Part shown: one piece after another, positions 25,801 through 37,830 of the stretch | Position numbering within the stretch: position 1 is the first letter of the stretch | Layout of the letters: each line of letters opens with the position of its first letter | Source: Azolla caroliniana | Taxonomy: Eukaryota > Polypodiophyta | NCBI GenBank assembly: GCA_043228905.1 | Contig: JBHGNT010000012.1 | Coordinates: 19,034,001 to 19,098,000, forward strand | DNA length: 64,000 nucleotides | Reading direction: 5' to 3' | Made by a program: the position numbers and the translations under genes | The notes under the pieces: generated by a model | Database searches by the model: none | Seen by the model: the letters and a program-made list of their open reading frames with translations, nothing else | Told to the model about the DNA's origin: nothing

Positions 25801-28800
25801 AAGTGTTATACACATTTTGAAATGAATGGCATTGTCAATGAGGTGGAGATATGAGATTGGTTCGTATGCCAAGTGATCAACCATGACAAAATCCGAACAT
25901 CTTGTCTTTTTAAACAACTTGATGGTAAATATAAAGGGCAATTCCCATCTAAAAAGTCAAAAACCGGCCTAGTGGACGTCTAGCTTTCTACACGTTTTGT
26001 CCCAAAAGGACACTGGAGACATGTTGAAATAGATCTTGCAATTTATTGCACTTGTTTGAGTATGATAATATGTGTGGTTCAGTGAAATAATTATTGATCC
26101 ATTGTGTGCACTATTTGAACATAGCTTGAAAAGTGGTCACCGAAAAGTGATTGTGCGACCTATATTTAGGTTTGAAACTAGAAAGTAAGTTACACAAGAC
26201 AATTTCGTTTACGAGCAAATGATTTTGTGCCACATGAATATGGATTTATATCGGGAAATTAGGAAATAAGGTGGTAACATGAGATTTGCCCATATGCCAG
26301 GTAATTGAAGCTCACGTAGGTCTGAACATTGTGCATCTAGATTTCTACATACTTTCTACATTGCCAAGTAATTGCGAACAAGTTCAAATCTCTCTCTCTC
26401 TCTCTCTCTCTTAAATTTTTATCTGTCATGGAATACGCTTCGAACAAGTGGCCACCGAAAAAGTGTTTGACGTGTGACCTATACTTAGCCTTTAATTTGT
26501 CAAGCAAGTTATCAAGGACAATTTCTTTTATGAGCAAATGATTTTGTGCTTCATCAACATTGATTTATGTCATGGAGCTAGGTCTAAGCATAGCTTTGAA
26601 ATTGTTGAATACTTTGTTTTAAAGACAAATATTTGTGCGACCAAACAATTTTTGTGGCACGAAATTTTTGTTCTAAGAAGGTTTTTAAACCTAGCCTAGC
26701 CAACTCTTGAACAAATGGGCATGGTTCATAATGTTTACTTTTAAGAGCAACGATCTCATTGTGCAAGGATACATGTCTACTAGGAAACTCAATGGATCTG
26801 AACCATAGTAATGCTCAATGAATTCCCTCCATTATATGTCAATATTTGCTAACACTCGAACAAATTGGCATGGTCCGTAATGTTTACTTTTAAGAGCAAC
26901 AATCTCATTGTGCAAGGATACATGTCTACTAGGAAAATCAATGGATTTGAACCATAGTAATGCTCAATGAATTCCCCTCCATTATATGTCAATATTTGTA
27001 AACAGATCATTTCAACAAGGTTAGACAATGGTCTATTGGGTTGAGGTAAGATTATTATATTTTTGAATGACATAAGTCTTCAACAAGATAGTGACATGAG
27101 ATTTGTCCACATGACAAGTAAACGAACCTAATGCAATCTAATGGTCTTGTCTGTTTAAACAACTTGATGGTAAATGTAAAGAGCCAAAGGGCAATCCTCA
27201 ATTAAAAATTAAAAGACAAGCCAACTGAATATCTAGTTTCTACATGTTTAAACCCAAAGTTACAGAATACAAACATGTTGAAATAGCTCTTGCAACATAT
27301 TAGATTTGATTGGCTCTGATAATATGCCGTGCATTCTTTCATCTGTTGTTGCATGTTTTCTAAAAATAACCCAACAAGCAACCACCGAAAAGTGTTTGTG
27401 TGACCTATATTTAGCCTTTAAACTATTAGTACGTTACTCGCGACAAATTCTTTTGCAAGCAAATGTTGTGCCGCATCAAGATAGATTATCATGGTAAAAT
27501 AGGTTTGAATATAACCTTTAAATTGTTGAACCTAAGCAAACATTTTTGCAATCTAATAGTTTCGTGGTACATGAACATGGATTTTCCATTAGATTTTGTT
27601 TGAATGTAGCTTAACCGACTCTCAAACGATTTCTTTTCAACAAATCACATTCATTAAGAATAGGTCCACCAAGGATTCCAATGTGGCCTAACCATAAAGG
27701 GATAATTTTGTGTGTACATGATATGAAGGAACTTGGTCTTTGACAATAGAGAACATACCAAGAGTATCACAATTGTTTGTGACCGATGATTTAGTGCCAC
27801 CTTGGCATGGGCGAAGTTTCTCAAACGATTTTTTTTTTTGTCGTTGCCATATCACATCAATTAATCTTTGGCCTTTGGATCCTCCCAAGAGTGTCAACCC
27901 CCATCTAATGGGAGCCCAAAGAATGATTGATCAAAATGTCTCCATGCTTGCCATTGCTTCCCCGTGGGGTTCTCGCAAATTGCTTAAAATAATTTGTATG
28001 AGATGCATCTAGTATATATCTTATCTTCAACAATGTAAACAACTTTCTTGTATTCCTTTGTCAAATGATTTAAAACAACCTTGACACTATGCATTGAGTG
28101 GACAATCACATTTTTTACCAAGTGATGCCTTTCTTCTTGATCATCCCAAGTGCTATTGTAGAATTTATCTCCTTATGTTTCTTTCCCTTTATGCTCGAAA
28201 TACATTTTTCAATGAGATGTGCAATTGCATGACTTCCTTCAATTCAGCGAACTTTTTTACGATGTGCATGTTCTTGAACCTTGAATTTAGTATATTTCAA
28301 TGAATGGAAAGAAAGAAGTATAGTCAAGAAAAAACATAGAAACAAAGTTGTCAAGAAACACAAGCTTTGCTCGAAAATAACAATTACATAAAGCAAAGAC
28401 AAATGCAAACCATTCAAAAAGCAGAAAGAAATTATGGACCACCTCTTCAACAAGAAATTAATAATATTGTGCACAAGTGAATTTCTACCTCCTACACGTG
28501 ATGCACCCACATGTTTATCCATGGCCAATAGAATTAGGTGTAGACTAGTCATGGCATCTTTAGGCTGCAAAATAGCTTTTCAAAATAGCACATCCATTCT
28601 GCTATGCCATGACCATGTGAAAAGCACTACAATGTGCTTTTCTTAACCACGATATAGCATTACAATAAAGTTGATATGTAATAACATTAATGCAAGAGTT
28701 CACGAGTGTTGCAACATCGACCATACCTTCCATTTCACAATATCGTCATCTCAAGCTGAAAATTGACAAGAAACACATCTATAAGTCGGAAGCTTGGAGA

Positions 28801-29295
28801 AAAGTTGCACAAAAGGGCATGGAAAATGTTCTTATATATCAAATGATTCATTTGCACTAAATAGTCTAGTTTCAAAGCCAATACCGGATTTCTACACCAT
28901 TCCATTTTCAATGGGCCAAAATCCATGTTTCTCAATTCCATGGGTGGTTTAACCATCTAAATTTCATATTTACATACATAAAAGAGATCAGGATCAAATG
29001 CATGTAACATATCCATTGCATAGCAAAACAATGGTTACAAAGTGATCTCATCTCTTTTGCAATGAATAAATGAGCCATGCGATCAGTCTCCTAGCATAAT
29101 CTTGAGTACTTCCAAGTCTACCACCCAAAAGCTGATGCCAATAACAGTTTCTCTTCAATCAAGAATTTGGATCAAACACTGATGTCTCAGATGTATCATG
29201 TTCTATATATGCTTTGAGTCAACAAGTGAAAGCACAAAAGTGCCCAAAAGAAAACACATCTGATATAAACATATTTTATGCCTAGGCTGGCTCAT
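21957..29295. other. intergenic, repeats but no gene supported
   Basis: It includes a long CT run near 22828-22866, a CT run near 26391-26411 and the repeat-built zone described separately at 25.7-27.6 kb. Remaining frames are short and match no family I recognise. Confidence 0.5.
25740..27560 (+). repeat. degenerate higher-order repeat with a 148-bp tandem pair inside
   Basis: A module containing CACCGAAAAGTG, a GTGACCTATATTTAGCC-like block, a GACAA-TTC block and ATTTTGTGCC-CATCAA recurs at about 26130-26250, 26445-26570 and 27375-27495. A second module (AAACAACTTGATGGTAAAT, then ACATGTTGAAATAG and CTTGCAA) occurs at about 25910-26050 and 27160-27300. Between them, 26701-26848 and 26849-27002 are near-identical tandem units of 148 bp. 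No coding capacity was seen. Confidence 0.7.
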
Positions 29296-30831
29296 TCATT
29301 CCTTGAACATCGCTCTCAATTGTTGCCTCATGGCCGATAACTCAGTCTCTTTTAGATCGAGCTGCTCTCGTAGATTATCATTCTCCACAAGAAACTCGGC
29401 TACTTCAGCCTCCTTCCGCCGCTTTCCACTTTCCAAGGTTACCACGTGAGCACTTAACCTGTCATAGCATCTGATTATGTCAAAACAGCAATAAATTATA
29501 AAAGAAACCATGCTATATGATGATTCAGTGGAAGCAATACAAAAAGAACATCTACTATGGATAATTTCCTGTAAGCTCAACATGATTATCTTTCTAGCTT
29601 TACCTTACTCTTCATAGCTACATTTCGGACCTCACAATTACGACTATTAAACCTTCCCGATCTTCATGGAGAACTTGGGTAGATGTACAAGTGGACCCTC
29701 ACTCTTCATACCTACATCTCAGAGCCCACTATGAAGACTAGCAAACCTTCATGACCTTGACTGAGAACATGGTTGACATTGTAATTGATTTAAAGAAATT
29801 TACAAAAAAATGATCAGCAAAGTAGATGGCTAATATAATCACCTTCATGGAGGCCCATAAAATAGGCGAATCTGAATCCATAACCTTAAATTTGAGTCCT
29901 AATCAAGGCCATACGGATGTGCACAAAACCAATGAAACTTTATGACAACTAACTTTAAAGCATACCTTTCGGAAATTCCTTCCATCTCTTGGACTCGCTT
30001 CTCAAGCGTAACAATTGTCTCTCGAGCCGTGACAAGGTTCTCAATACTCGACCTCAACATTCCAAAATCATGCCTCACTTTTGAGAGCTCTTGTTCATTT
30101 TCCGCTGCACGTTGCCGCTGCCTCGATGTCTCATGTTCCATATCCTCTAACTTCACTTGCATCTCTTTCAGAACACTACTGGTGCCAATGGCCACTTTCT
30201 CCATCTCTTGCACTCTAGTCCACATACCTTCGAGTTGTAATGCCTTGTATTTCACCTCAGCCTGGCTAGCTTTTGCCTTCTCTCTCTCGTTATCCATATC
30301 CGTCTCGGCAATTATTGCCCTTTTCAATAGTAGCTCCATAATGTCAGTCACATGCATAACACTCCTTGCAATTCGCTCTATGTACTCCCCTTCAGAAAAT
30401 TCACTGGTCTCATATTGTGATCCAAGAGGAGGGTCTAAAGCAGAAGTCTCCTGTTCTATGAAGGTCGGCTTCATATTCTTTCTCCACTCTGTTATAGGAA
30501 CTCCTTTTTTGTCAACAAAACCCACTCCTTCTTGGTGCCTAATACCACACGATGTGTGCGCAAATCGAGGAATAGCCATAATTCTCGCTTTTGATTTCAA
30601 GTATGAGAGGAGGGTATCGGCCGTTTTCACACGCCGCCGGAGAATATCAACTTCCTTTCTATCATTGTTGTCAGCCGCAGACACCGAGGCTTTTAGTTCT
30701 AGCAACTCAGACTCGAGACGAGCCTCTCTGACTAATCCTCTCAACACATCTTGTTGCCATAACTTCTCTAGTTGCTCCACCCGAGATTGTAATGCCTCAG
30801 TGTCACTCTTTTCACTGCTTGCGGCCTCCAT
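29296..30831 (-). CDS. coiled-coil protein of unknown function
   Basis: Two minus-strand exons are inferred: 30831-29966 and 29458-29296. A GT/AG intron joins AG|G in phase, giving 342 aa. Nearly the whole protein is heptad-like and rich in Glu, Lys, Leu and Arg. Helical blocks lie at about residues 8-95, 150-285 and 288-340. A conserved-looking non-helical segment sits in between (residues about 85-130: KARIMAIPRFAHTSCGIRHQ, then VDKKGVPITEWRKNMKP). No signal peptide, membrane segment or catalytic motif is visible. It reads like a plant coiled-coil protein of the kind databases label myosin-heavy-chain-like or USO1-like, which says little about function. The unbroken frame and clean intron argue that it is real. 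A long open frame on the opposite strand (29942-30922) is its shadow. Confidence 0.8.
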
Positions 30832-31734
30832 ATCGAGTCAATGTTTTTGCACCTTCAAGGTAGACCCTTTAGTACCTTCAGAGTATATCTTTTGTTACTA
30901 TCAGCATGTTCAAAAAATCTAATAGTAGCATCTTTAATTCAAACCTTAATTTAGTAATAACATCTTCAACGTTGAAAAAAATTGAAGGGGGCAATTTTCA
31001 ACATTTTTAATAAAAGAACATAGAAGGGGGAAAGAGTTAGTATTTTACTCCATTCAACTTTCACTAATAATATTCTTATATGCATTCAGTAATAAGTATG
31101 CATGTGACAAGGTAACAATGACAAATTGATAATAAATGGAAAGCATTTAGAGGCCACGTGTAGAAAGAAAATTCTAATGATTTAATGTACAGAGCTTCAA
31201 ATTGCAATCCATTTCACCCAAAAGATGTCAAATATTGCCACTCTATCAGCCGTGTGAAGCTCATGTTTTGTGACAAGTGTTTTTTTATGGCATTCAAGCT
31301 ATCATAGCTGAAGCCAAAAACAATACTGAATGGTAAGCCAATCCCCATTATGTATAAGAATTACACAGGCAAGTTTGAAACCATTAGCCAAAGATTCAGA
31401 ATGAACTGAATGGATTGACAATATCGGAACTTCCCCATTTATAGTAGCTCTTAGTTCTATGCAAGGTCTCTACTTGGCTACATTGCATGTTTGCAACTTG
31501 ACCATCAAATGAATTGCTACAATAGTTATTGTGAGTACAATGACAAAACTGTTGACTAAGGTAATGTGATAATGACTATCATGAATATAACAATAGCCTA
31601 CTAACTAAAGTCTAGGGCATGCACTAACATTGCCACAGATTCAAAACCCCCCTTTCCATGTCACAATGAGCAAATTGGTACTCGGCACTGACAGTAAAAT
31701 TTGCTAAGAGAGCTACTTCAATTACAATCTGCAA
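30832..31734. other. intergenic, upstream of the coiled-coil gene
   Basis: A/T-rich sequence that should include the promoter of the coiled-coil gene. No clear TATA box, gene or repeat was recognised. Confidence 0.4.
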
Positions 31735-33620
31735 TCAGCTTGGGTGCAGCTTGAGCATAGTGGAAATGGTGAGTGAGCTCGTCTTGAATCTCTTGGAATT
31801 GAATTAGAGGATCTTCAATAGCAAGATTGCTACCTTGGATGAAACTTGAACATTGCAGATATAGTAAAAGAGCTCGGATTGAATCTCTTGGCGATGATTA
31901 GATGATCTTCAATAGCATGATTGCTAAGGTAGGTGCAGCTTGAGCATAATGGAAATGGTGAGAGAGCTCGACTTGAAAATCTTGGAGTTGAATTAGATGA
32001 TGCTCAGTAGCAAGATTCCAAGAGCTTTTTGGATGTTCAAGCATCGCCCAGCGAGGATGAGTTCCTGTGTTTGTCAAGAATGGTGTGTTTGATAAAAGAA
32101 CATGTTGAATTATTGTAAGCAAAAAAATCCGAAAAATGCAAGAAGTCAACCCAATCATCTTGCTGGTAGTTGATGAAACAACAAAGTTACTGCTCTGAAG
32201 TCTTATTCATATGCTCACTTTTGCCATCGCTCTACATATGAAAGCTTGAAGATGGCTTGCAAGAAATTCTGTGTAGCTTGAGCAAGTGCTTCAGCAATTT
32301 GAGCTGTGTTGGCTCTCGATAATTGAAATGTCATCGGACAAAACATGATGCCTGAATACTTCTCACATAACCAGATCTACTATCTTCTTATTATCAATAG
32401 TCTTAGTGCATGGAAAAAATGTATCATCTTAGTGAATTGATCCATCACTATGAGAATGGCATCAAAATGTTTGGAAGACAAAAGATCCGATGAGATGGAT
32501 TTCCACAGACCCTATAGAACCAGTTATTGTCACACTAATACACACAATGTCAAGGTATCTATAACACCATCATACATCACAAATGTGAACAATCTTCCAC
32601 AAAAATACAAAGTTGAAATGTCCAATACCTCCAAGATCCAGCTCTAAAATCTTGTAGAATCCAAAATGTCCAACCATGTATGTGTCACAGCAATACTATG
32701 AGATCCGAAGACAAGAACCAACATTCAAAAGATAGAGCTACCCATCATGCCTATTTAATGGATCATAATTTGTAGGAGAGTATCTAGATCTCAAGCAAGA
32801 AGTACATTTTAGAATAGTAGGATCTGAGACATCTTACATTTATACATAGATTTGTACGGGCAGAATCAAGGATGCTCAAATCTGTAGGTGCGTCGAACTA
32901 ATTTTGCTACCATAAGCCTTATACAATCAAAACCTAGGCAGACTTGCTTCAGACAGTACAAAGCAAGCACTCATGTCCTAAATATAGAGTGGCTATTATG
33001 CATTGTTGCACCCAACAGCATTCTCATTGATTCAAGACTCGGGCATTGTAGAAACATTTGAGGTTCCTGCAGTTATTATAGACAACAATTTGGTGGGGAG
33101 AAAACTCCAAGAAGTAATATCACAACATAAAAGAATCCACAATGGCCAAACATTCTTTGAAATCTCATAATTGATTTCTTCAGTATCAATTTTTTGCAAA
33201 TGAAAAGGTATTGGATGTAGTTTCCCAGTGCCTCTAATTTGCCATAAGTCACTTCTGAGTGCAAAATTAGACGCAGTAACTTCCATAAAGAAAGGCTCGG
33301 AAAGGTCAAAATGGGCGAAAATGGGAGCATATGTAAAATTTTGCTTTAAACTATCGAGTCCCTTGGTTGCTTTTGAGGTCTATATAGAAAATTGGTTCTT
33401 CAATGTAAGTTATATGAGAGGCATCATGATCTTCAAATAATTCTTGATGAGCTTGCCACAGAATTTTACAACGCCCAGGAAACATTGAACATTGCACACA
33501 TAATGTGGTGTCTGCAAATCTACAACCATTTTAACTTTCGCTTTAAACCAATACCCTCTTTACCAATAGTTTGGACTCCAACTTTTGTCCGTTGTCGGAC
33601 ATGGTTGCTAACACTACAAA
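31735..33620 (-). mobile_element. decayed Ty3/gypsy pol (RT/RNase H to integrase)
   Basis: Read on the minus strand, about 33030-33290 gives RNase H-like text (ASNFALRSDLWQIRGTGKLH, then HLQKIDTEEINYEI), matching the gypsy signature. About 32400-32520 gives integrase text around FDAILIVMDQFTKMIHFF. About 31900-32160 gives TPFLTNTGTHPRWAMLEHP followed by LQDFQVELSHHFHYAQ, the integrase end. The order is right for gypsy pol, in several frames with stops, so the element is dead. No LTRs were recognised. Confidence 0.8.
31740..32020 (+). repeat. three tandem ~95-bp copies inside the gypsy relic
   Basis: Units begin near 31746, 31841 and 31935. Units one and three share GCAGCTTGAGCATA, and all share GAGCTCG followed by TTGAA-TCTTGG and GAT-TTCAATAGCA-GATT blocks. 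They are degenerate copies of the integrase C-terminal coding segment of the same relic. Confidence 0.7.
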
Positions 33621-33639
33621 TATAGCAATGGAGGACATG

Positions 33640-35440
33640 TGGTTTATAAATTATACCAATCATATGATATTTGAATGGATTGTATAAAATGGAAGAAATC
33701 AAATGGGTCCAATATATACCATATGATTAGGGACATCTCTATGTGAAATCATGAAAAACAAAAAAAAAACAAAAAGTAGCAATTGCATCATATATATAAT
33801 GGCTTAAATGAAATGAACAAGATTTGAATCAACTTGACATAATAGAATTTTAATTTAAGTAGCAATCATATGATATTAGGCTAGATTGAATGAAATTGAA
33901 AAATACATGTGCTCATCAAGATCGAATCCACAATTGGCTACATGATTAATTCGAAATAATTGGAAGTTCTCTCTTTATGAGGCTTCAGGGGGGGGTCTTG
34001 AACAGCAAGAAAGAGTGCAGTGAAAGGCATATGCTATCACAACATATTCAAATGGATTGAATGGCATGGGCAAATATTCAGGGGCACATCGAGATTTAGT
34101 GTTCATATTTTCCCACGTTATCCATGTGAGCAAAATAAAATCTCGTCAGCATGCTTCTTTAAAGCAGAGAGGTGCGGGACTTCTCAGTAAAAGCAATGGG
34201 AAATGCTAGATGGATCAGTAATCCAAATTAATAGCCTTTTGGGCTACAAATGAAGCCTAGTGTCTTTGAAATGTTATCAAAGAATCCTCAAGATTGCAAG
34301 CAAAACCGTAAGAATGTGTAATTATAATATTAACCGTGTGTAGATAATTTTGAATAGTTCCATAGCCAAATATTTAGAGACATATAGCGCCATGAAAGAA
34401 GAGGCAATCAGAATCGAAGGTTAATGGATTGGCTAAAAGATGTGCAGACAAACCTGAATCAAATCGAAGTAGGAGAAGATGGATGGATGGATGGATGGGG
34501 TGCAGAGACAATGAACCAAGGCACAGAGGAGATTCAACCGCATATATCCATTCTCTTGCATCTGAAGGTCGAAAAGCCACCGTCTAGAAACAGAGAGAAG
34601 GGGGAAAGAAGACGACCCTTTTCACACTTGACCTAATTACTTCCTCTAATCCTTCCTTAATTAACACTAATCACATTTTAACTTCTCCTAATTATTCCTC
34701 TGCTATATATTATTAAGTAAACCCACCCAGGTTGTGTCTTTATCGCCTTCCGGCCGGCCATTCGATGTGTCCAGCCGTCGAGAGCCTCTTGGGACAAAAA
34801 GCTTGTCACACCATGTTTTTTTCGATATACCTTGTATGCCCAAATTGCTTGGATGGGCGGTCTATTTGTGTCTTATTGTTGCCTCGAACATGTGTTGTGT
34901 CGTGTCAGACCTTTGTGAGAATATGGTTTGCCCCGTGTCTGACCTTTGTTCCTGGGATCGAAGAGGTCTAGAGAATATGTTCATGTTATATCAAGACATT
35001 CCCTTTCTATCTTCTGTAAAAGCCAGCCTATCGAAATTTGGTTATGCCTATCTATCCCGACATTTTAGTTCTAATTGTAGATTTATTAAGCATTACCATG
35101 TATATGGAACCTATTAGTTTAGAAAATGATTTTGTAGGCCACGCCCTTTACATTTAGTCGTGTTTTAAAAAAGAGATGTCTAATTGGGAGATATATTTGT
35201 GCTCCTTTGAGGAGTTTCATGTGAGAGACACAGATATTTGTCAACTGTCCAATCAACGAAGCTACTATAGTTAGTTAATACACCACAGTGCCTGAAACTC
35301 AAGATGTTCCAAATTCGCAACAAAATGGATCCTTTGCTAAGAAGATTAATCTCGATTTCTCTTGAGCGGTGGGTATATTATTGACATTCATGGAAAACCA
35401 AGGGCAATGGTAGAAAAGGACGAGAGACCAACAAATTTTA
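33640..35440. other. intergenic, no gene supported
   Basis: A/T-rich, with a GATG microsatellite near 34480-34500 and a GC-richer patch near 34740-34790. Two overlapping open frames at 34732-35117 have no recognised homology and no start context that favours a gene. Confidence 0.4.
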
Positions 35441-36030
35441 TTTTTTTGAAAAGATATCCATTCATTAGTATAAACAATTTACAAAGTTTTAATTCCTAAG
35501 TGATCGGGGGAAGGAAGATCCAGCTTGGTGGTTGAAAGTGCCAACAAGGAGTGCCATTGTTCGAGGACATAAGTGGAGTAGCTTTCCACAAAGTAAGAAA
35601 CCGATGGCATTGAGCAGCTTTATCGTCAGAATCTCCACTAATACAATCCCATTGACCCTTCAAAGTATGAACCATGTCCAACCAAATATTATTTACCAAT
35701 TCAGTCGGTGAGGCTCTAACTTGATGACAAATGAGAGAGCATTGAGCCTTCCGGATGTTATATGTAGTAATACTACTCAATATCTCCCATAATGGCGACA
35801 CCTCCTTCCTTATCCCTAAAAACTGCAAAGACACAAATGAAGTACACTAACACTTCTAGAGTTAGTGTGAAAACCATGGTCCATAGATTCCCCATTGTAA
35901 TGGAAAATAGAGCGGATAAGCAATGTCCAAACCACCATTCCCCATGTGAATACCGATGGGGGAAAGTAGTTACCAAATATTCTAAGGAGGCATTGCCATA
36001 CCAGTTGAGATTCCATGCAATCCCATAGAT

Positions 36031-36960
36031 TGTTACAGGCATGACCATAAATTATCCCATAGTAAGTTTGTACAGTAGTATTCTATACACGTGGATAAAG
36101 TGTGAGGGTTAAACGAGAGTGTAAAGAATGGAGGATTACTTTTAATCCTAGGAATTGAGACAACCCATAAGGGCCAAGTATGAACTTGCCTGGTGACGTT
36201 AGGTGTGGCTAACAATTAGCAATGGTTCGGTTCGGTTTGAGAGGGTCAAAAGCGAACAATTTAAATTTTTTTAAACCTGAACCGAACCGAACCATGAAAC
36301 CGTTAAACCGATCCGTTAAACATTTTTCAAACCATTAAAACCGCAGTTTCGTGGTTCGGTTTCGGTTTTCAACTTAGGTCAAATTTTAATTTTTAAAATT
36401 TATAATATTTCATTATTTTAAATTTTTAAAATTTTAAAGATGTCCCTAAAATGTGAGAATAAGGTCTAAAAATGAAAAGATTGTTTAAAAACAATTTTAA
36501 AAATAATAATAAATAAACAACTATTAAATCGTTTAAACCGCGGTTTCTAATTGTTGAAACCGAACCGAGCCGTTTTACAAAACCTAAACCTGAACCGAAT
36601 TGTTGAAACCATTAAGCCATTAAGCCACGGTTTCACGGTTTGGTTCAGTTCAAACCGAACCGTTGCTGATTGTTAGGTGTGGCTATAAATATGAGGCCTA
36701 ACTACCCTCATTAGACACATCATTCGACTACGTCGAGACTTTGATCTTGTGGTGATCAAACTCTTGTAGTGAGTGCGCCAATACCAAGTACGACTTGATG
36801 CCAAGGCGGTGGTATGGGACGACAATCAAAGCTTGAGTTCGTCTCGATCCCTTTGCTCGGGGGTGGTTAGGGGGATCAATGCCCTTCTTTCTCCCACCTT
36901 TCTTATCTATCCATCAATTATTTCCTTGTCATATGCTTACATTAGGATTAAGCTCTAACA
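36031..36960 (+). mobile_element. solo LTR with a nested AACCG-rich element
   Basis: It starts TGTTACAGGC and ends GCTCTAACA, i.e. TG...CA with short inverted ends. It interrupts the LINE exactly between the codons for KHSL and WDCMESQ. Flanking pentamers are TAGAT (36026-36030) and TAGAC (36961-36965), a target duplication with one mismatch. A TATAAATA box lies at about 36684-36692. About 470 bp of it is the nested AACCG-rich element, so the LTR itself is about 460 bp. No internal retroelement region remains, hence solo. Confidence 0.7.
36198..36685. repeat. AACCG-rich inverted-repeat element, copy 3, with direct repeats
   Basis: The left end CTAACAATTAGCAATGGTTC and the right end, reverse complemented, CTAACAATCAGCAACGGTTC form near-perfect terminal inverted repeats. 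A 14-base direct repeat GTTAGGTGTGGCTA flanks and partly overlaps them (36198-36211 and 36672-36685), which marks an insertion. The centre is A/T-rich with many AACCG runs. It sits inside the solo LTR at 36031-36960. Confidence 0.75.
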
Positions 36961-37084
36961 TAGACTATGCTTTTGAGTTTTAGCTTGTAAATGACAATGA
37001 GCACAACTAGAGGATACACCCATCTTATGCAGCCATGTACCAACATGCAAGACTCGATACACAAGTAACCATATTGCATGACGT

Positions 37085-37830
37085 TGTCGCGATAGTCCGC
37101 GAGCGTGTGTAGGATCCAAGGCGGGACCGCAAGGGTCTTGAACTAGGGAGTTGAGGAGAAGGAATAAGACATGAAAGGGAAGCTTAGCTCAAGAGGAGAG
37201 GAGAATGAATATGACATGAAGATCGAACAAGAGATCAATGGAGGCAAAATACTCATTGAAAAGTTATATTAAGAAAACACAAACGAATACAACCATGGCG
37301 GCATAGGCCAAAACCCAACGACTATAAGAAACCCTAACCGGATAAGTAAAGTAAAGAAGATGAATAAGGAAACCCTAAGTGAAACCCTAACCCTAAACCG
37401 AAATGGGAAGAAGAAGAACCCTAGAACTATGTGGTATACCTTTCACACTAAAAAATAGGCAACCCCCTCACAAGTAACCCCTCACTCCCTTTTATAGTAG
37501 TAAGGGGTGAGCACATTACAAGAGGGAGTCAAATCCCCTTTCACTTAATGGGGAATATCTCCCTTGATCTTAAATCGGTGGGCCTTGACTCTCTCTCTCT
37601 CATATCACTCTCAATGCCCACTACTCATTCTACTCTACAAAGTGCACATCATGTTTATGCCTCTACGAACTTCGTGGTGCACCTTTAGCACCTTAGATTA
37701 TTACCCTTCCCATTACATTTTGTTTACTTATTCTTATTACACAAATTTACAAGTGCATGTGCAATGTTGCACTTCCCCATTTGATTTGTCCTTCCCGGCT
37801 TTCTCACCGTAGCCGGAAATCTTCACGACA
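37085..37830. mobile_element. solo LTR, 746 bp, ACGT target duplication
   Basis: It starts TGTCGCGATAG and ends CTTCACGACA, so it has TG...CA ends with inverted TGTCG/CGACA tips. ACGT occurs on both sides (37081-37084 and 37831-37834). It interrupts the LINE copy. The left end resembles that of the solo LTR at 40719, including GGCGGGACCGCAAGGGT versus GGCGGAACCGCCAGGGT. Orientation was not decided. Confidence 0.75.

Noticed and set aside
29942-30922. 326-residue open frame on the plus strand
   Set aside because: It is the antisense shadow of the coiled-coil exon and has no domain or initiation context.
34732-35117. Overlapping plus frames of 79 and 127 residues
   Set aside because: No recognisable domain, and codon use and context do not favour a gene.
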